The notes under the pieces are model-generated. The model saw only the letters and a list, made by a program, of their open reading frames with translations, had not been told where the DNA came from and did no database searches. Source: Heliopora coerulea (Eukaryota; Cnidaria; Anthozoa; Scleralcyonacea; Helioporidae). From it: DNA of 64,000 nt. This document shows, piece after piece, positions 12,501 to 27,300 of the stretch. The first letter of the stretch is position 1; each line of letters begins with the position of its first letter. Position numbers and translations under genes: made by a program. The stretch is taken from assembly GCA_030142905.1 (NCBI GenBank), contig JASJOG010000098.1, positions 249,001 to 313,000 of the forward strand, given 5' to 3'.

Positions 12501-15329
12501 CTGGTGAACTATTGGATGTTAATCCCACTAACAGACTAACAAGAATTATTGAAAGAATTTAAATATTTAATTTGAGTACATTTTAAAAATTATAGTGTAA
12601 AATAGGGAAAATTAATTCAAATGTCTGTCGTGAACATGCACTAGGAAAAGTTGTAATGGGATTTGTTTACTAATGCGAGTTTTTAGAGATTAAACATTCT
12701 TCTTAAACAGAAGAAATCAAGGTAATCGTGTTATATGATAGTCTGTTCTCCTTTCGTCTGCAGTTGACAGTGGTTACTCCACTTGGTCTGAGTTTGGTCC
12801 CTGCAGTCGCACTTGCGGTACAGGACAACAAACGCGAAAGAGAAGCTGTACTAATCCTCCCCCGGAAAATGGTGGTAAAGACTGCTCTGAACGTGGACCA
12901 AGTGAAGATGTCAGGGAGTGTGCGACTGATCCTTGTCCAAGTAAGATATAACTTTGTAGGCAACTTCAAGGCCGTTTGTTCAAGCAGCGACTGAAATAAG
13001 CCCCGAACAATAAGTTTATGCAAGCATTTTGGCAACTCAAGTGAGGCGCGGCTTATTTTTGCCACTATTTTTGTCATTAATATGAGAGCATGCGTTGCCT
13101 TTCGGCCACCGCTTCTGTTAGCCGCAGCTTATTTCAGCGTGGCTTCTAATAGCTTAGGTTTGCATTGCCTATGACAAAGGCCCCATCATGTACCACAGAC
13201 CATCCGACACACACCTACAGACTTCACGACTAGTTAATACCATAGTTAAGTGTTGTACTCAATAAAGTTTGGTTGCATTTGTTTATATGCAAACATGGCT
13301 CACGGACTACGTTAATTAATCGTAAAAATCACCAGTCGTGTAATGAAGTTTGTTTGACTCTTTCGCGGCAACATCAGTCTTCTGTGATTTTACTCTGGCT
13401 AACGCCTGACGATTTTACTTGTCAAAGGAAGACGTAGAGGGAAATGGTTGAACGTTAAGTTAACGATGTGCTACTCTCCTTTTCTTTATCGAAAAGGCGA
13501 GTAATGAATAGTTGAATTTATTTAATAATGTGGGAACCTAAAATTAGAAATAATGTTTTGTAAGATAATTATTTTACCAAAATTAATTTCAATGTGCTTC
13601 AGTGACAGAGATTGAGGGTTTTAAAAAATGAAATTTTCAATGATGAATTATTCTATGAATCAGTCTCAATACTCAGCCAAATTCGTATGACGTTTTTCAG
13701 TAAAATTATGTTTTCCTGTATCACCTTGTCTCTGCCCTTTTTTACAAATATTTGCCGTTTTATTTAGATTGCGTAATAGAACAAATTTAATTGTTTACAA
13801 TATTACTTGCTTTGCTGTAGTACTTGTAAAATGTCCATCGGCTATAATGCGAATTAAGCTCCATTTTCGAACTATTCACTTAAAGTGTAGTTCCGATTTC
13901 CTTTTAACAACAAGCGTTCAATGGCACACGAGAAAACAAGCATAAAACAAAATAGCTGTCGTTCGAATCTTCGAAAGATGGTTTAACACATGATCTTTTA
14001 TCGCTTGAACAGTGCAATTCACTTCATGTCACTTCATTTCAATTTTTGGAGGATTTTCATCAAAGATACAATTTAAGCATAAATAGTCCAATAATGTCAA
14101 AACGTGGTGTGTACAAAAACAGCATGTATTTTTCATTATCAAATTGTATCATGAACTGTTTCAAAATAACATACCGTAACTTTTTGTTCTTTTGTTGTTT
14201 GTAGTCAATGGCAACTACACTGAATGGTCTGATTGGTCAAACTGTCCATCGCCATGTGGTAACGGTGTGATGGTGCGCTCTCGCTCCTGTACAAGCCCGG
14301 CACCAAGCTATGGAGGACAGGACTGTGCTTCCTTAGGATCAGCAACTGAAAAACAGAACTGCATTGTCGAAGCTTGTCCAGGTATATTTGTATGGTGCAT
14401 TACTTATTATGCAAGGGTTACATCTGCGTAGGCAAAGTAAACCATAGAGGAAAAACCGACCAGAGAAGGCATTGGTAATAAAAGCTGGTAGCTTGTTGAA
14501 AGCTTCCAGACTTGGGGCAAACCATGGCCAAAGCCTTCTCTGGATAATCACAAATCGAAATACTGCCTTTTTTCTTGAGTTTAACCAACAATAAAAGTTC
14601 AGCTGAAAAGACAATCAAGTATATGTAAGCTTTTTAATCATAGGAATATTTTATGAAAGTAACTCTTCATTTGAAACCTTTAGTTCATGTTTTTACTTTT
14701 TTGATAGATAACATTTCGGTGACTTCAGCGTATTCGGTAATCGGCCTGTTGAGAACACTGTTGAGCACTTGGCGAGGAGGCAGCCACCAAAATGTTGGCT
14801 GAGAAGCTGTCGTATGAAGTTCAGCAACAATCCCCTTTTTTATTTGCAAAGAAAATAATTAATAATCCCGGGGACTTTTTTTACTGATTATGGCGGCTTT
14901 TAACTGGTCATAAACATTTTACTTACATTTAGCTCCATAACCTCCCTTTTAGTATTTACTTGCGATCTCGATTTTGCCATGGTCATTTGTTTCCACCTTT
15001 CTGAACTTTTCGCCGTCTTGGCTTAGACCATCCAAATAGCTCTGGTAATGAAGTTCTACAAAAAGAATGTTTGTTTTTGAGGCTTACATGAAGACGCACA
15101 TGAGAGGAGCATGTGACAAAATTTTGATTTCTGTCACAAGAACCGGGGAATCGAAAGAGAAGATGAGGGGAAAAGAGAGGGAGAAAGGGAAAGAGATAGT
15201 GTCTGACGGAAGGAGGAAGAAAGAGAGAGAGGACGAAAGAGAGAGAGAGATAGAGTGTCGGAATGAGAGAGGGAGAGGGAGAGGGAAAGGAAGACGGAGA
15301 CGGAGACGGAGGGAGGGAGGGAGGGAGAA

Positions 15330-15384
<55 letters not shown>

Positions 15385-18300
15385 GAGAGTGAGAGTGAGA
15401 GGGACAGGGACATAGACAGGGACAGGAAGAGAAAATGAGAGGGAGAACTTGAGATATGTATGCATGTGTGTGTATAAGTAAATAACAGAAATAAAATACA
15501 CACTGTTTTGAGCACACATTTCAGGCCTCTTTGAATACTTGAAGATACTGTCTATCATGAAGATTTGAATAACACTACATAAATTCTTACCAGCCTTTTT
15601 CCGTGATTGGACCCGATAGTTGATTGTTGATATTATTTTTTCTTCGTAAGAAAAATGCTCATGTGGTGGGTGGACGAGTTGGTCTGAATGCGATCGCTCC
15701 TGCGGTGGAGGATACCAGACTCGAAAGCGTCAGTGTACTCCTCCGAAGTCTGGGATCGAGTATTGCGGAAATGAAGAACAAGAGACCCAGCTTTGTAATT
15801 TAAACGTGTGTCCAGGTGAGAAAGCTGTATTTGTTTTTGAAGCTTACCGTTGGATTATTATTTTTTTATTATTTTTTTATTATTGCTAAGTGGATAATAA
15901 TTGAATACTGTTTCTGGTTGGTCACATTCTCTTCTCACACAGACATACTGGGGTGTCCTAATTGATCAACGAATATTTAAAGTTTTTAGCAAAAGCTCTT
16001 TACGAGAGAGAACTTTTTCTTGGCAAAGAAAACACGATAAAGCTAACGTATGCAAGAATCAGGGAATGTGCATTGTTTCTCATCAAATACCCAAAAAGTG
16101 TGCCAACTTATAAAGAATTAAGCACCGTCTCACTACCATGTTAATGCTCTGAAGCTTTCCCGAGCAAACGAAACAAAAACTTTCCACAATCAAATACTTA
16201 TACGTTTCTGCAACGCTTCGTAATAATTTAACCCAACGGGATTGTCTTCCCTTGATAAATCGAATGGCGTTAGCCAGGCAAAACTAATAGGAACTATATC
16301 AAATAATCAAACTGGGAATCGAACCCCAAGGTGGGTAGACTTGCCACAAGTTGACTTCTTTTTATCTCGCCAAGCAAGTAACTGGCGAGAACTCGACTTG
16401 TTCTGCATGCAGGAAATCGAATTTATTTTGCCAAAATTGGCGTTGAATGTTAATAAGGTCACGTTTCCTTTTGGTGTGAAATAAACAAAGCTTGTCATTT
16501 TTCATTTGTTAAAATACCGACACACCTGCGACCAAAATACTGGTTGGAAAAAATGGCACTAAGCAGCCTAGAAAAGTCCGTTTTCTCCCCAATTCCCCCC
16601 CTTAAAAGAAAAAGGGCTTTTAGAAAGTCCACAGGGTGGGTTGCCGGTTCGATTTCGAGCTATGAGCCAAACAGTTGCATTTCTCGCATATGGTCTAAAG
16701 TAATGGAAGACTAATCCTGCCGGGTTGGACTTAATTGATATGGGTTAAGATCGATATAGTTATAAAGTAAATAAAGTAAATAAAGTAAATGGTTTGAACC
16801 TGGATGAATCATGACATGTTTGTGGAAGTTGATCGTCCAGGTTATTGCAGTCTTGAGAAAGACTGTTGGTGGAAGTGACTGACGTTTCGACAGCCTTGGC
16901 GGCGGTCATCTTCAGAGTCAAAGATGACCGCCGCCAAGGCTGTCGAAACGTCAGTCACTTCCACCAACCGTCTTTCTCAAGACTACACTAACCTGGACGA
17001 TCAACGTCCACAAATATAAAGTAAATAGTAAATAAATAACAATTTTCTTAGAGAACATATTAAAGCAGAATTTCATTCTTCCAAATTCATTATCGCAGTC
17101 GTCAGCAAAGTCAAGACGATGAGTGAGCTCCTTAATCTTTAGATTTTTATCAATTCTGTGTCACTTATGCCAAAATTTTGTTTCTTATTTCCTTTATTTA
17201 GTTGACGGTGGCTATGGACAATGGTCGGCTTGGTCAGGTTGTACCGGAGAATGTGGCCATGGACACAAATCTCGGTCACGTGAATGTATCAACCCCATTC
17301 CGGCATTTGGTGGACGTCCTTGTCAAGAGTTGGGACTTGGGGAACCGTACGAAACGACAAGCTGTGTTGAGAAACCTTGTCCAGGTACACACTTAAAAAA
17401 GAACACGAACTTTCGAGGGTGAATTTATTGATATATTTTTGGGGAGACTTACCCTTCGAGTCTCTGAACTCTGTCTTTGTGTCTCTCTATTTGTCTCTGT
17501 CTCTCATTCTTCGTGTCTGTGTATTTGTGTTTGTCTCTCCTTTTCTCTGTCTTTCTGTCTTTCTCTTCCAGTCTGTCTCTCTCCCTCTGTTGCTGAGTAT
17601 ATGCACCGTACTCATTCGACTCATCAGTATCTACTCGGAGATATATATTTTGGAAATGTGGGAGCTTGGAGATATCTTGAATAATAGATGAACCTTCGTC
17701 AGGCTCTATCCTCAGAAAAAAGATTTCTGTATGTTTCTGTATATTATGTTAATAATGTTATTATGAGATATATGTTTTGGAAATGTGGGAGATATCTTAA
17801 ATGATAGACATACGAATAGCTTCTACATTTCCAAAGTATATATCTCATCATAACATTATTAACATATAGTGACTTCTGCTTGGGTTGCACGTATGTAAAA
17901 CGTGTACCTTAGCTCACCATCTGAGCCTTGGTCGCTCAATGGTTTGGGCGTCTCACTGGTCATCAAAAGGTTGCGGGTTCGATCTCCGCCTGGGGTTCAG
18001 AATTGGTTTTCCGAGGATGGCAAACGTTCATCTATCATTTAAAGTACCCAGACTGTTGTTTAGAAATCAGATCTCAATTAGCGTAAAATTTCAACAACTT
18101 TCACTACGATTTTCTCCATGAGAACGGACTCATTTGAGATGCCGTGCTCTGCACTCGAAAGGAGTCTTTGATCTGATATTAAAACATCTCGAAGTTGATT
18201 GAAAAACTTGCTTATTGCCAGTTTTCCCACAGACTTCCCAGTAGTTTGACATGATGTCAAAACTCTTCGTATATGTTGCAATACTCGTGTGTGGTATGTT

Positions 18301-21300
18301 TACATGGACGAATATGGATATGCAGATGCAGATGTTCATGGACATCCACATGTACATGCACATCCACATGTAGATGCACGTGCACATGCATATACACATG
18401 CATGTGTACATGCACGTGCACGTGTACATTCACGTGTATGTGCACATGCATGTAATTTTGCACATGTACATGTGCATGCACATGCATACATGTGTACGTG
18501 TATCGAGTATGCTCGTTTAATCCATTTTAAGTGCACGAGAGATTCTCCAGACAACTTAACGCTTATCCATGAGGATATGTAGTGTTTTGATTCTATCTCG
18601 GAATCAGCCTCAGTGAAACATGAAGGGAAAATTTCAATTGAATTGCTGAAGTTTGTAAGTTAACCATGAAATTTTCTCTTCATATCACTCTGATGATTGT
18701 GAAATAGTAGTTATTCTTAGCTGACATTCTTTCTTTCATTTGGGCAATAGCTTTGTGTTTTAATTCATTGCAAATATCTCTTTTACTTCCTTTTCATAAT
18801 TTTTTCCTCGTTTCACCTCGTACTCTAGTTCACGGAAAGTATAGTTCTTGGTCACCTTGGAGCGCATGCTCTTCCACTTGTGGACTGGGACAGAAGAAGA
18901 GAACACGATCATGTGATAACCCGGCACCATCGTTCGGAGGACTTGACTGTTCTCGTTATGGAGAATATGAACAGGCCGTCGACTGTTTTGTCGCGGACTG
19001 TCCAGGTAAGCTAAATGCCATGTCTTGACCATTTACTGCCAGCTAAAATTATATGGCTCAGCTTGTTATGCGATATGTACGCAATATGACGACTTCTGAT
19101 TGGCTACCTTGCCGCACAATACGTTTTCCATACAGTCCGGCAGGTTTTGGCGGGAAATTTTCGAGCTGATTTAAAGACAAACGAACTAAATTCAGTCGTG
19201 TTTCAAAATATTAATAAAAACAAACTGCTTACAACGCTCTTAAGTCTTTCAAACAATTATTCAGAAAATTACATGGGTAGATACAAGAAAAGAGGAAATT
19301 ATTGGTAAGAACATGCAAGTGAATTTGAACCACTACCTTGCAAAACAAAAAGAATATTAAAAGTTGTGATCGAGTCTAAAGCGATGTAATAAATTTCTTA
19401 TTAACTTTGTTTGTTCGGCCTACACGGTAAATTATTTCCTTTCGGGTTTTTAGCACAGACTTTACTCCTTTTTCGCTCGGTCTTTAAGAAAACTTCTGGT
19501 ATATGCTTTCTCGTACAGACCTCACTTTCGGTTAATAAGTGGTCGTATAATCCTCGATTACGTGTGAACCTCAGTTTTTTACAGGATTTATACAAACCAT
19601 TTCTTTGACTCAAAGAAGGAATCCATTCTTAAGGCGCAATAATCATGAACGACTTTTACATTCAACGATAGCGCATGGTTTACAAATCCGTATGAAGAAA
19701 ATTGCTCTTGATTGTCTGATAACCAAAATAGATTTCATTTTGCCGGTGTCTGCTCAAAGTTGCCAGGAAAATACCACGAAGTAGTAAGCACAAAAGAGTG
19801 GCCAACGAGACGAACTTGTCTGGGGGCACTGATGCCATTTTAATCTTTTTGATCCCAACTCAGTGGATTAGACTATTTTCATAAACTGCCTTTGAAGTTG
19901 GAAACGACAAGTCTGTTGCAGTATATGACTCTTTTTGTGAGAATTAATTCGATTATCGACATTGATAAGCTTCATTTTCATGCAAGTAGTTCTTTTTGTT
20001 TCAGTCGATGGTGGCTACTCACCGTGGTCAGAATGGAGTGAATGTTCCAAGTCATGTGGTTGGGGTTACCAGTCACGTGAGCGAGAATGCAACACTCCTG
20101 AACCGTCACGTGGTGGACGCGATTGCACTGTACTCGGGGACTCTAACGAGTTACAGCCTTGTATGATGGTTGAATGTCCAGGTAGAGGGCTTGCTTTGCT
20201 TCAGGATACCAGCCAAGTTAATTCCCTCAAATAAACAGACATTGCCGCTTTGTTTGTGCGCATATATCCATCTGTCCAACCTAACTGTCCATCCATCTGT
20301 TCATCTATATGTCGTTCTCTTAGTCCTTTCGTCTGCCCGCCTATCTGTTTGTCTGTTTTTCTGTCTGTCTGTTAGTCACTTCTCTTACGAAAATTTCATA
20401 TTTCATTTTACATTTGAAACATGTGTAATTGGAACATTTTCACATATGAAGCTTTCATATCATTAAAGAAATAGTTAATTTTCCAAGTGTGAAATGCTGA
20501 ATTCACATATGAAACTAAGTACTTAAAATTTCACATGTGAAATCTTAGTGTACGAAACATTAATTTCACATGTGAAATTGTCACTTCACATATGGAATTG
20601 AAACACTTTGACTTATGAAGCATTATTTTCACAATTATGTGTAGTGACATGAAATTTTCGTAAGAGTTTCTTATGTACTTATTTCTTCAGATGCATACTA
20701 ACGTATTTACTTACTATGCTTGTTTGTCCAATAAAAGTGGTTCATTTTGCCTTTGTTAGTTGATGGTAAATATACCGAATGGGCTGCGTGGGGCGAGTGC
20801 TCAAAAACCTGTGGAGAGGGAAGAAAAAGGCGTAAGCGTTATTGCAGTTCACCGAAACCTGACTTTGGTGGAAAGACATGCGGCGAGCAAAAACTTGGAG
20901 ACAGTGCCGAAATTGCAAAGTGCAATTTAGATCCATGTCCAGGTAGGTTGCTACTTTGGTGAGCTAGTTAATTGTAACTGGCTGGTCGACAGTTAGAATG
21001 GCTCGTGGTCTAGAGGGTTGATGGGATGGTGGGTTAGTGAGTTGGTAAGATTTGTTGGTTCGTTCCTTCCTTCCCTTGCTCATTCAAAAATTTCTTTCTT
21101 ATTTCCTTCGTTCATTCGTTCGATGCTTCATTTGTTGTCAATCGATCTGTTAGTTTGCCCTCCTGTAAGGCTGCCTGTCTTGCAGTGTGTATTTATGAAA
21201 GATTAAATATGTACATATACCTGCCTGTTTGCTTGCGTCTATTTTTCTGTCGTACTTTCTCTTTTCATGACACACATTAAGTTTCTGTTTGTATATGTGT

Positions 21301-24300
21301 CTTTTTCTTTAATCAGCTGTTTAGGCTGTCATTGTTAGTATATCTGTCACTTTGTCTTTTTATGGTTATGGTCTTTCCGTCTTTCTCTCTGTCTCGGTTT
21401 ACCTCTCTGCTTCTCTTGCTCTCTGCTTGTTTTCTTGTCTGCTTTCGAGTTTCTCTAATTTTTGTTTGCTCGTCTCTCTGCTTGCCTGTTGGCTAGTTTT
21501 TCTTCTGTCTGTTTGACAGATGTCTGTTTTTCTGTCTGTCTATCTGTATGTCTGACTGGTCAAGTAATCATTTTCTAAACTTCTCTTACACTTTTTTGGG
21601 GGGAGGGTGGTTGTCTTAATTTTTGGTTCTGTTTTTATTGTATACTTAGAATCGGGGGGCTGGAGCTTGTGGTCCGCGTGGAGTTACTGCTCTGCGAGTT
21701 GTGGTCGAGGAAAAATGGAAAGAACACGTCAATGTGATTCACCTGAACCACTTGGTGGTGGAAAACCTTGCGTTGGTCTTGTCTCGCAACAAAAAGACTG
21801 CAGCGTTCGTGACTGCCCAGGTGGGGTAACCGATATTTAAATATAAGATAATTTTTTTTTGACAATCTTTCGTTGGTACATATTAACGCCAGGATTAATA
21901 TGGTGAGAAAAGTCTTGAAATTATTAAGCACATTGGACAAACAGCAATGTCGACCCCCGTAATTTTTTGTGAGGATTTTCCCACTTCCTTTGACAGAAAC
22001 AGTGTGCGAACGATGGTTTAGTCATACTCTCAACTCTTTTTGGCTAGTTCTCAATATTATTGAAGTCCTTATGCGATTTTTCTCATCCTGAAGCATCCGA
22101 TTGAGTAAACAACGTACCAAAGTATTGTACCGTGCACCTTTGTACAAATGATTCGCAAGTCAATCCACTTGATCGCATGCGTCAGGAGGCTAAATATCGC
22201 GGTAAAATCGCCCATGTAAACATACCTTTTTAAAGGATCTCGTTGGGAGACAAATAACCTGCGCCGCAGACCGTATAAACCAGTTTTAGACGTTCCGTGA
22301 CGCTGCCTAGGAGATAAAAAGATCGACGAAAATTTTCCTGGATGACAATGTCAAGTTGTAGCACCCCAGCAAGACGTTACTCGACTACAGCAGATCTCCT
22401 TAATTTCAAATTCATATTAACAAAAAATCATCAAAATCAATGAGTTTTCATTTTCTGTTCGATTTAATTTGTATCTCTTTCAAATTGCAAAAAATGAAGT
22501 GAGTTTTAGCAAAAGTGTCTTGCATTGGACTTGCTTTTTAGTTAACGGTAATTACACAAACTGGGGAGCCTGGACCGAATGTGATGCAGAATGTGGCCGC
22601 GGGTTTCAGACACGCTGGAGATCTTGTTCCAACCCAGTTGCCACCGGAGGTGGCCAAGAATGCACTGCGTTTGGACCAGATGTAGAGTCTAGAGTGTGCT
22701 ATAAGAGACCTTGCAAAGGTAGCTGTTAGACCAATTCTTAATCATGCGCATGTTCTACTGTAACTTTCATTGCATTAGTGACATACCTGATGATGTACTT
22801 GACAGCAAAACAATGACGTAGTGTGTATGGTGTAATGTACCTTTGAGTACAGGACGAGATCTGAAGCTTCGAGATCGGTGCGAAGGAACCTACAGGTGCT
22901 ATAAGGATTTTATTATACGCCCATTTTAAGTAAAGCTTTGACTTTAACGAGGGAATAGCTTGCCATTGGAAAGATTTATTGTTTGGGCATTTTGTTTTGT
23001 ATTATTTGCGCTTGGGATTTAGGATGATCTGCGGAACTGGGAAAGAGTGAAAAGACTTCAACACAAGGAACCAATTAAAAAATGTTACCGACTGACATGG
23101 GTCAATAAAGAGGGTCTGAAAGTCTGAAAACAGATATGTGATGCTCAGATGATACCTTTGGGCAAAAAAGTATAATATAATTTCTTTGGAAACACTCGCA
23201 ACGACAGTGACGTTAAATCCGACGCTTATCAGCTGAATGTCTAGCCTGTTGGGAGGACAGCTTACCAAAGAGTAACGAAGCCGTTTATAATGGCAAATAA
23301 GATAATGCTGGCAAAGTTTTAAGGTCTTCTTATTTTCATGTGAATTTCTAGTTGATGGATCTTGGGGCCAATGGTCACCGTGGTCTCAGTGCAGCAAATC
23401 GTGCGGCGACGGCGTTCAGATGCGTAAGCGGCTATGTGATGATCCTAAACCGGAAGCTGGAGGATTAAAATGTAACGGACCATCGAATGACCAGAAATAC
23501 TGCAAGCAAAGAGAATGCTGTGAGTATAAAAACACCACACTATTCTGTTTGCTTCTTTATTGCTTTTCTTTCTGGTTTCCATCTTCCGCTTCTTTGTTTT
23601 TCCCTTTTTCTACCATTTACATGAAACATTTGTCTCTGCGTGAAAATGGTTCCATTTCGTTCTAGGCGATATTCCTTATGTGGATCTAGGATGCTTTGTT
23701 GACACAGGCAACCCTTCCACAATGCCTGAGATGTTAATGACGGACACGGATACTGACAGTCCTCTGTTCAGCGGTGTGCAAATTAAACGAGAGTTAAAAG
23801 ACTGGGACGATTACATGTCCAACTTGATTTGTCGGTAAGTTTGACAAAAGATTACAAATCCAACTGAATTGGTTCTCATTCCAATTGGAAAATGAAAGAC
23901 AATCTCATAGACAAGGAAATCAAATTTCCCATGGCACTTTCTCAACTTGTGGAATTGCCTGTCGTTAGGAGATTGTTTTTAACTTGGGCTGCCCTGAGAT
24001 GTTTTCCAATCGTCAATGTTTTATCACATGTTCAGCAATGTGTTGATGAAGATGCTAGGCTGTGTGATTGACATAAGTTGTATTACACAAATCAGATGAA
24101 AATAAACATGCAACTCACTGTTGACTCACGACGGGTGGCGGGGGGTCTTCTTCGAATTTCTTACTGGCAAAAGCAGGTTGTGTATTGTCTGAGTGATAAC
24201 AGTTTTGATTTATAGAAAGCAATTTAAAAAAATAAATGGATTTTTATGTTTGTTGGTGTTTTTCTAGGTGTGCGCAGATAACAAATGAGAAAGGATATTC

Positions 24301-27300
24301 CCATTTTGGCATTCAGAATCTTGGGGAGTGTCGTTCAGGTCCGGTTGTAGACAGAAACTATGCAAGCCAAGGAGCTCGCGTGGCTTTTTCCAATCAAGGT
24401 CCCAAGCCATGGGTTGGGTGTGTTGGTAAAGGAATGAAACAATGCAAACGGCCGTCTGTAAGCTGCGTTGGGCAAGATCAAACGAACTATGTTTACGGAT
24501 TGAAAAATAGTAAGTTCAGTGGTAAAGACATATTAATTTGAGTGAATGGTTGTCAACGTGTTTTTCACAGTTTTTCATACAATTTATAATTGACTGATTG
24601 AACTTTATTTCAAGTACGGAATCTCTCCATTTACGAATGCTCTTTCAGAGAGCCGTCCAATATAGATATAAAAGGATAAAAATACTAAGTATAAATTCAA
24701 TATAGAAATCTAAAATAGGTGAACTAAAATATCTACATGATACTACATACATATTTACAAGCAAAGTTACGTTATCATTTACAAGTTATTAAAAATAAGT
24801 TTATTTCTAAAAATTGGATTGTTTTTCGATAATCGTGTACCAGCACTCAGTGTTCCAAGTTACTGCTCCATTATCGACGAGACTGTATTTAAGGAAGTTT
24901 ATGTTTGATTTAGGAATAGATAAATTGACGCGATTCTCTTTAGTATTGTAACAATGCTTGGTTTCTCTCTTACTAAATTGTTCAGATAAATAAGTGAGTA
25001 CCAGGTTATTTGTTATCTTCTACATTAATACTGCCTTATTTATTTTTAATTTCTAACTGCCTTATCAGTTTTGACGTTGTTTTATCCTTTGAAGCAGTTG
25101 TTTAACTCTTTCCTGGTGGGATAAGACTTCTATTATTCTACTCTGGCTAACGCCAGATGACTTAACTCGTCAAAGGCAGAGCTCCCTGAGTGAAAGACTT
25201 AATTCATTGCTATTTATATAATTTGATTTATGTTTACCGGACGTTTGTTGAAAAATGTTTCTTTTTCAAATTCTTGATGGAAAACATCCCTAATTACCAG
25301 TGAACTTTGTTTGTTGAAATCATTCGACAAATTTTCAGATATCTCGATCGTGTTCGAAATTTTTACCATCAAGACTTATTTGTCTCGGCGGTCTGGCCGG
25401 AAACAAGCATATTGCACACACACAACATCTCGGAATTTAACATTTCTAATTTCCCAGAATTATGTTAAACTTTACTGTTATCACGGGATTTTGCTGGTGC
25501 CACATCATTAACAATTAGAAGTTATTTTTCAATATTGATGGAAATTTAGAAACGACATTTTTCTGTGAGTTCTTAACCCTATCCATTACGTGGATTGGGG
25601 CAGAAAGTATCAGCGCTGAATTTGACTTTTAATGTTTCTGGAAAAAATTGAGGTACACATCCGGGATTTCTTAACTTTCGCAAACACACAAATTTCACAA
25701 AGAATAAGTCGTAATGTTTTTGCTCGCGATTTCTTTTCTATAAAATCATCTATTTTACTGAGAGGAGGTGGGTTTTATTCATAGACAAGTATTTGACATT
25801 TCTGCTAGATCACATGAAATTGAATTTGTATTTGGTGAAGATTTAATTGTAACTATCTGAGAGTCGAAAATTTATTTCATTAAATGATTACGTTCATGTC
25901 AGATGAGAGGGAAAAATTGACTAATGTAACTTTCAAAAACGACGTTTAGAACTGCCGTAAAAGTCAAATCTTACAATCATTACGTGATGCCCACGCCACT
26001 TTTTATCATCATAGCAACATGTGGGTTTACAAACTGAAAATAAGAAGTTGATTATTTTGCAAACACTTGTTCTTTTGCATATTTGACGGTTCATTCTTAT
26101 TATTTAGTACGTAGAGTAATTCAAGCTTCACAACAAATGTTAATCTTCAGACCATTTTTTTTGTTATTAGTTTCTCCTCTGAATGGAAATTATACATCCT
26201 GGTCTGCTTGGTCTCCCTGCTCCAAAAGTTGTGACCGAGGTATCACGTCTCGTCGCCGTAGTTGTACGAATCCACCGTCTGTTTACGATGGCCAGGATTG
26301 TTCAGACATTGGTCCTGAGGAAGAGATTCAAGAGTGTTTACTCAAATCCTGTCGTGGTACGAATAACACAAATTAGAGTCTTAGTTTTGAAATAATTTTA
26401 AGCCCGGAGTAAATCTAGAAACAACAGATTCTTCGGAAATCTTATGGCTTAATTTTTGGAAACAATCTTTGCCTTTCATTTTTGGAGTCTGTATCCTACT
26501 TTCTTTTCTATTTCAATTTTTGTTACTTTATTTAAATTGACCTAAAAGTTTGAACTATGAGAAGTTATGGTTTCGAATTTGAGTCATTCGACGTCCTTCC
26601 CGATAATGCTTGATAGTAATCGGCGAAAGAAAAATTCACGATATCGGTACACATTGTGTGGTTGATCATTTTAGAACTGGAGAAATATACAAAAGGCAAA
26701 TGAAAATGCCAAATAGAGGAAACACATACTTCATATATCTTTTGGAAATGTTCGTTTGTATTTAGTAATACCACCTTCACCGGTCGAAAAATTTCCATAA
26801 CATTTTGAAAATGTAGATCTTTTTAATTAATGAAAATTTATTTCCTTTAGCATGCCAAAAACTGGGTTGAAGAGGAGAGAATTGGCGGTCCGAGTTCGAT
26901 TTGCTTCTCATTTTTTGAAAATTTGGGAAACCAGCTCTGGTAAACCTTGAGTTGACGAGATGTCTTTTACAGTCCTCTCCGGACCATCATCTCAGCCCTC
27001 CTTTTCTCTTCAATGACAATAGAAAGTCGTTCAGTAATTTTTTGCATGTTCAAATATATCCGTGTTAAAAGGTTTCTAAATGCCTGAAGTTGTTTTTGTT
27101 TCACAAAATAATTACTTACCGCACTTGGGGTGTGGCTATAGAAAAAGAGATTGATGCAAATCGTATGATTGTTAAGATTTAACTTTCCATTTCCACAATT
27201 ATCGATGTTTTTATAGACCAGTATCTAGTTCAAAATACTACCGGATATTTTCTTTTTTGAATTTTTGCCAAAGTCCATCACGAACAGCATTTCTTTTCCT

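Noticed and set aside
12703..13077. 124-codon minus-strand ORF over TSP1 exon 9
   Set aside because: It is antisense to a well-supported TSP1 exon and has no domain of its own.
14983..15558. 191-codon minus-strand Ser/Leu ORF
   Set aside because: It comes from the GA microsatellite, which is open on both strands.
16880..16990. Active hammerhead ribozyme
   Set aside because: The core reads CTGAAGATGA where CTGATGA is required, so activity is unlikely. Only an evolutionary link is proposed.
18130..18582. His/Val and Cys/Thr rich ORFs on both strands
   Set aside because: They are produced by the alternating CATGCACGTG tract.
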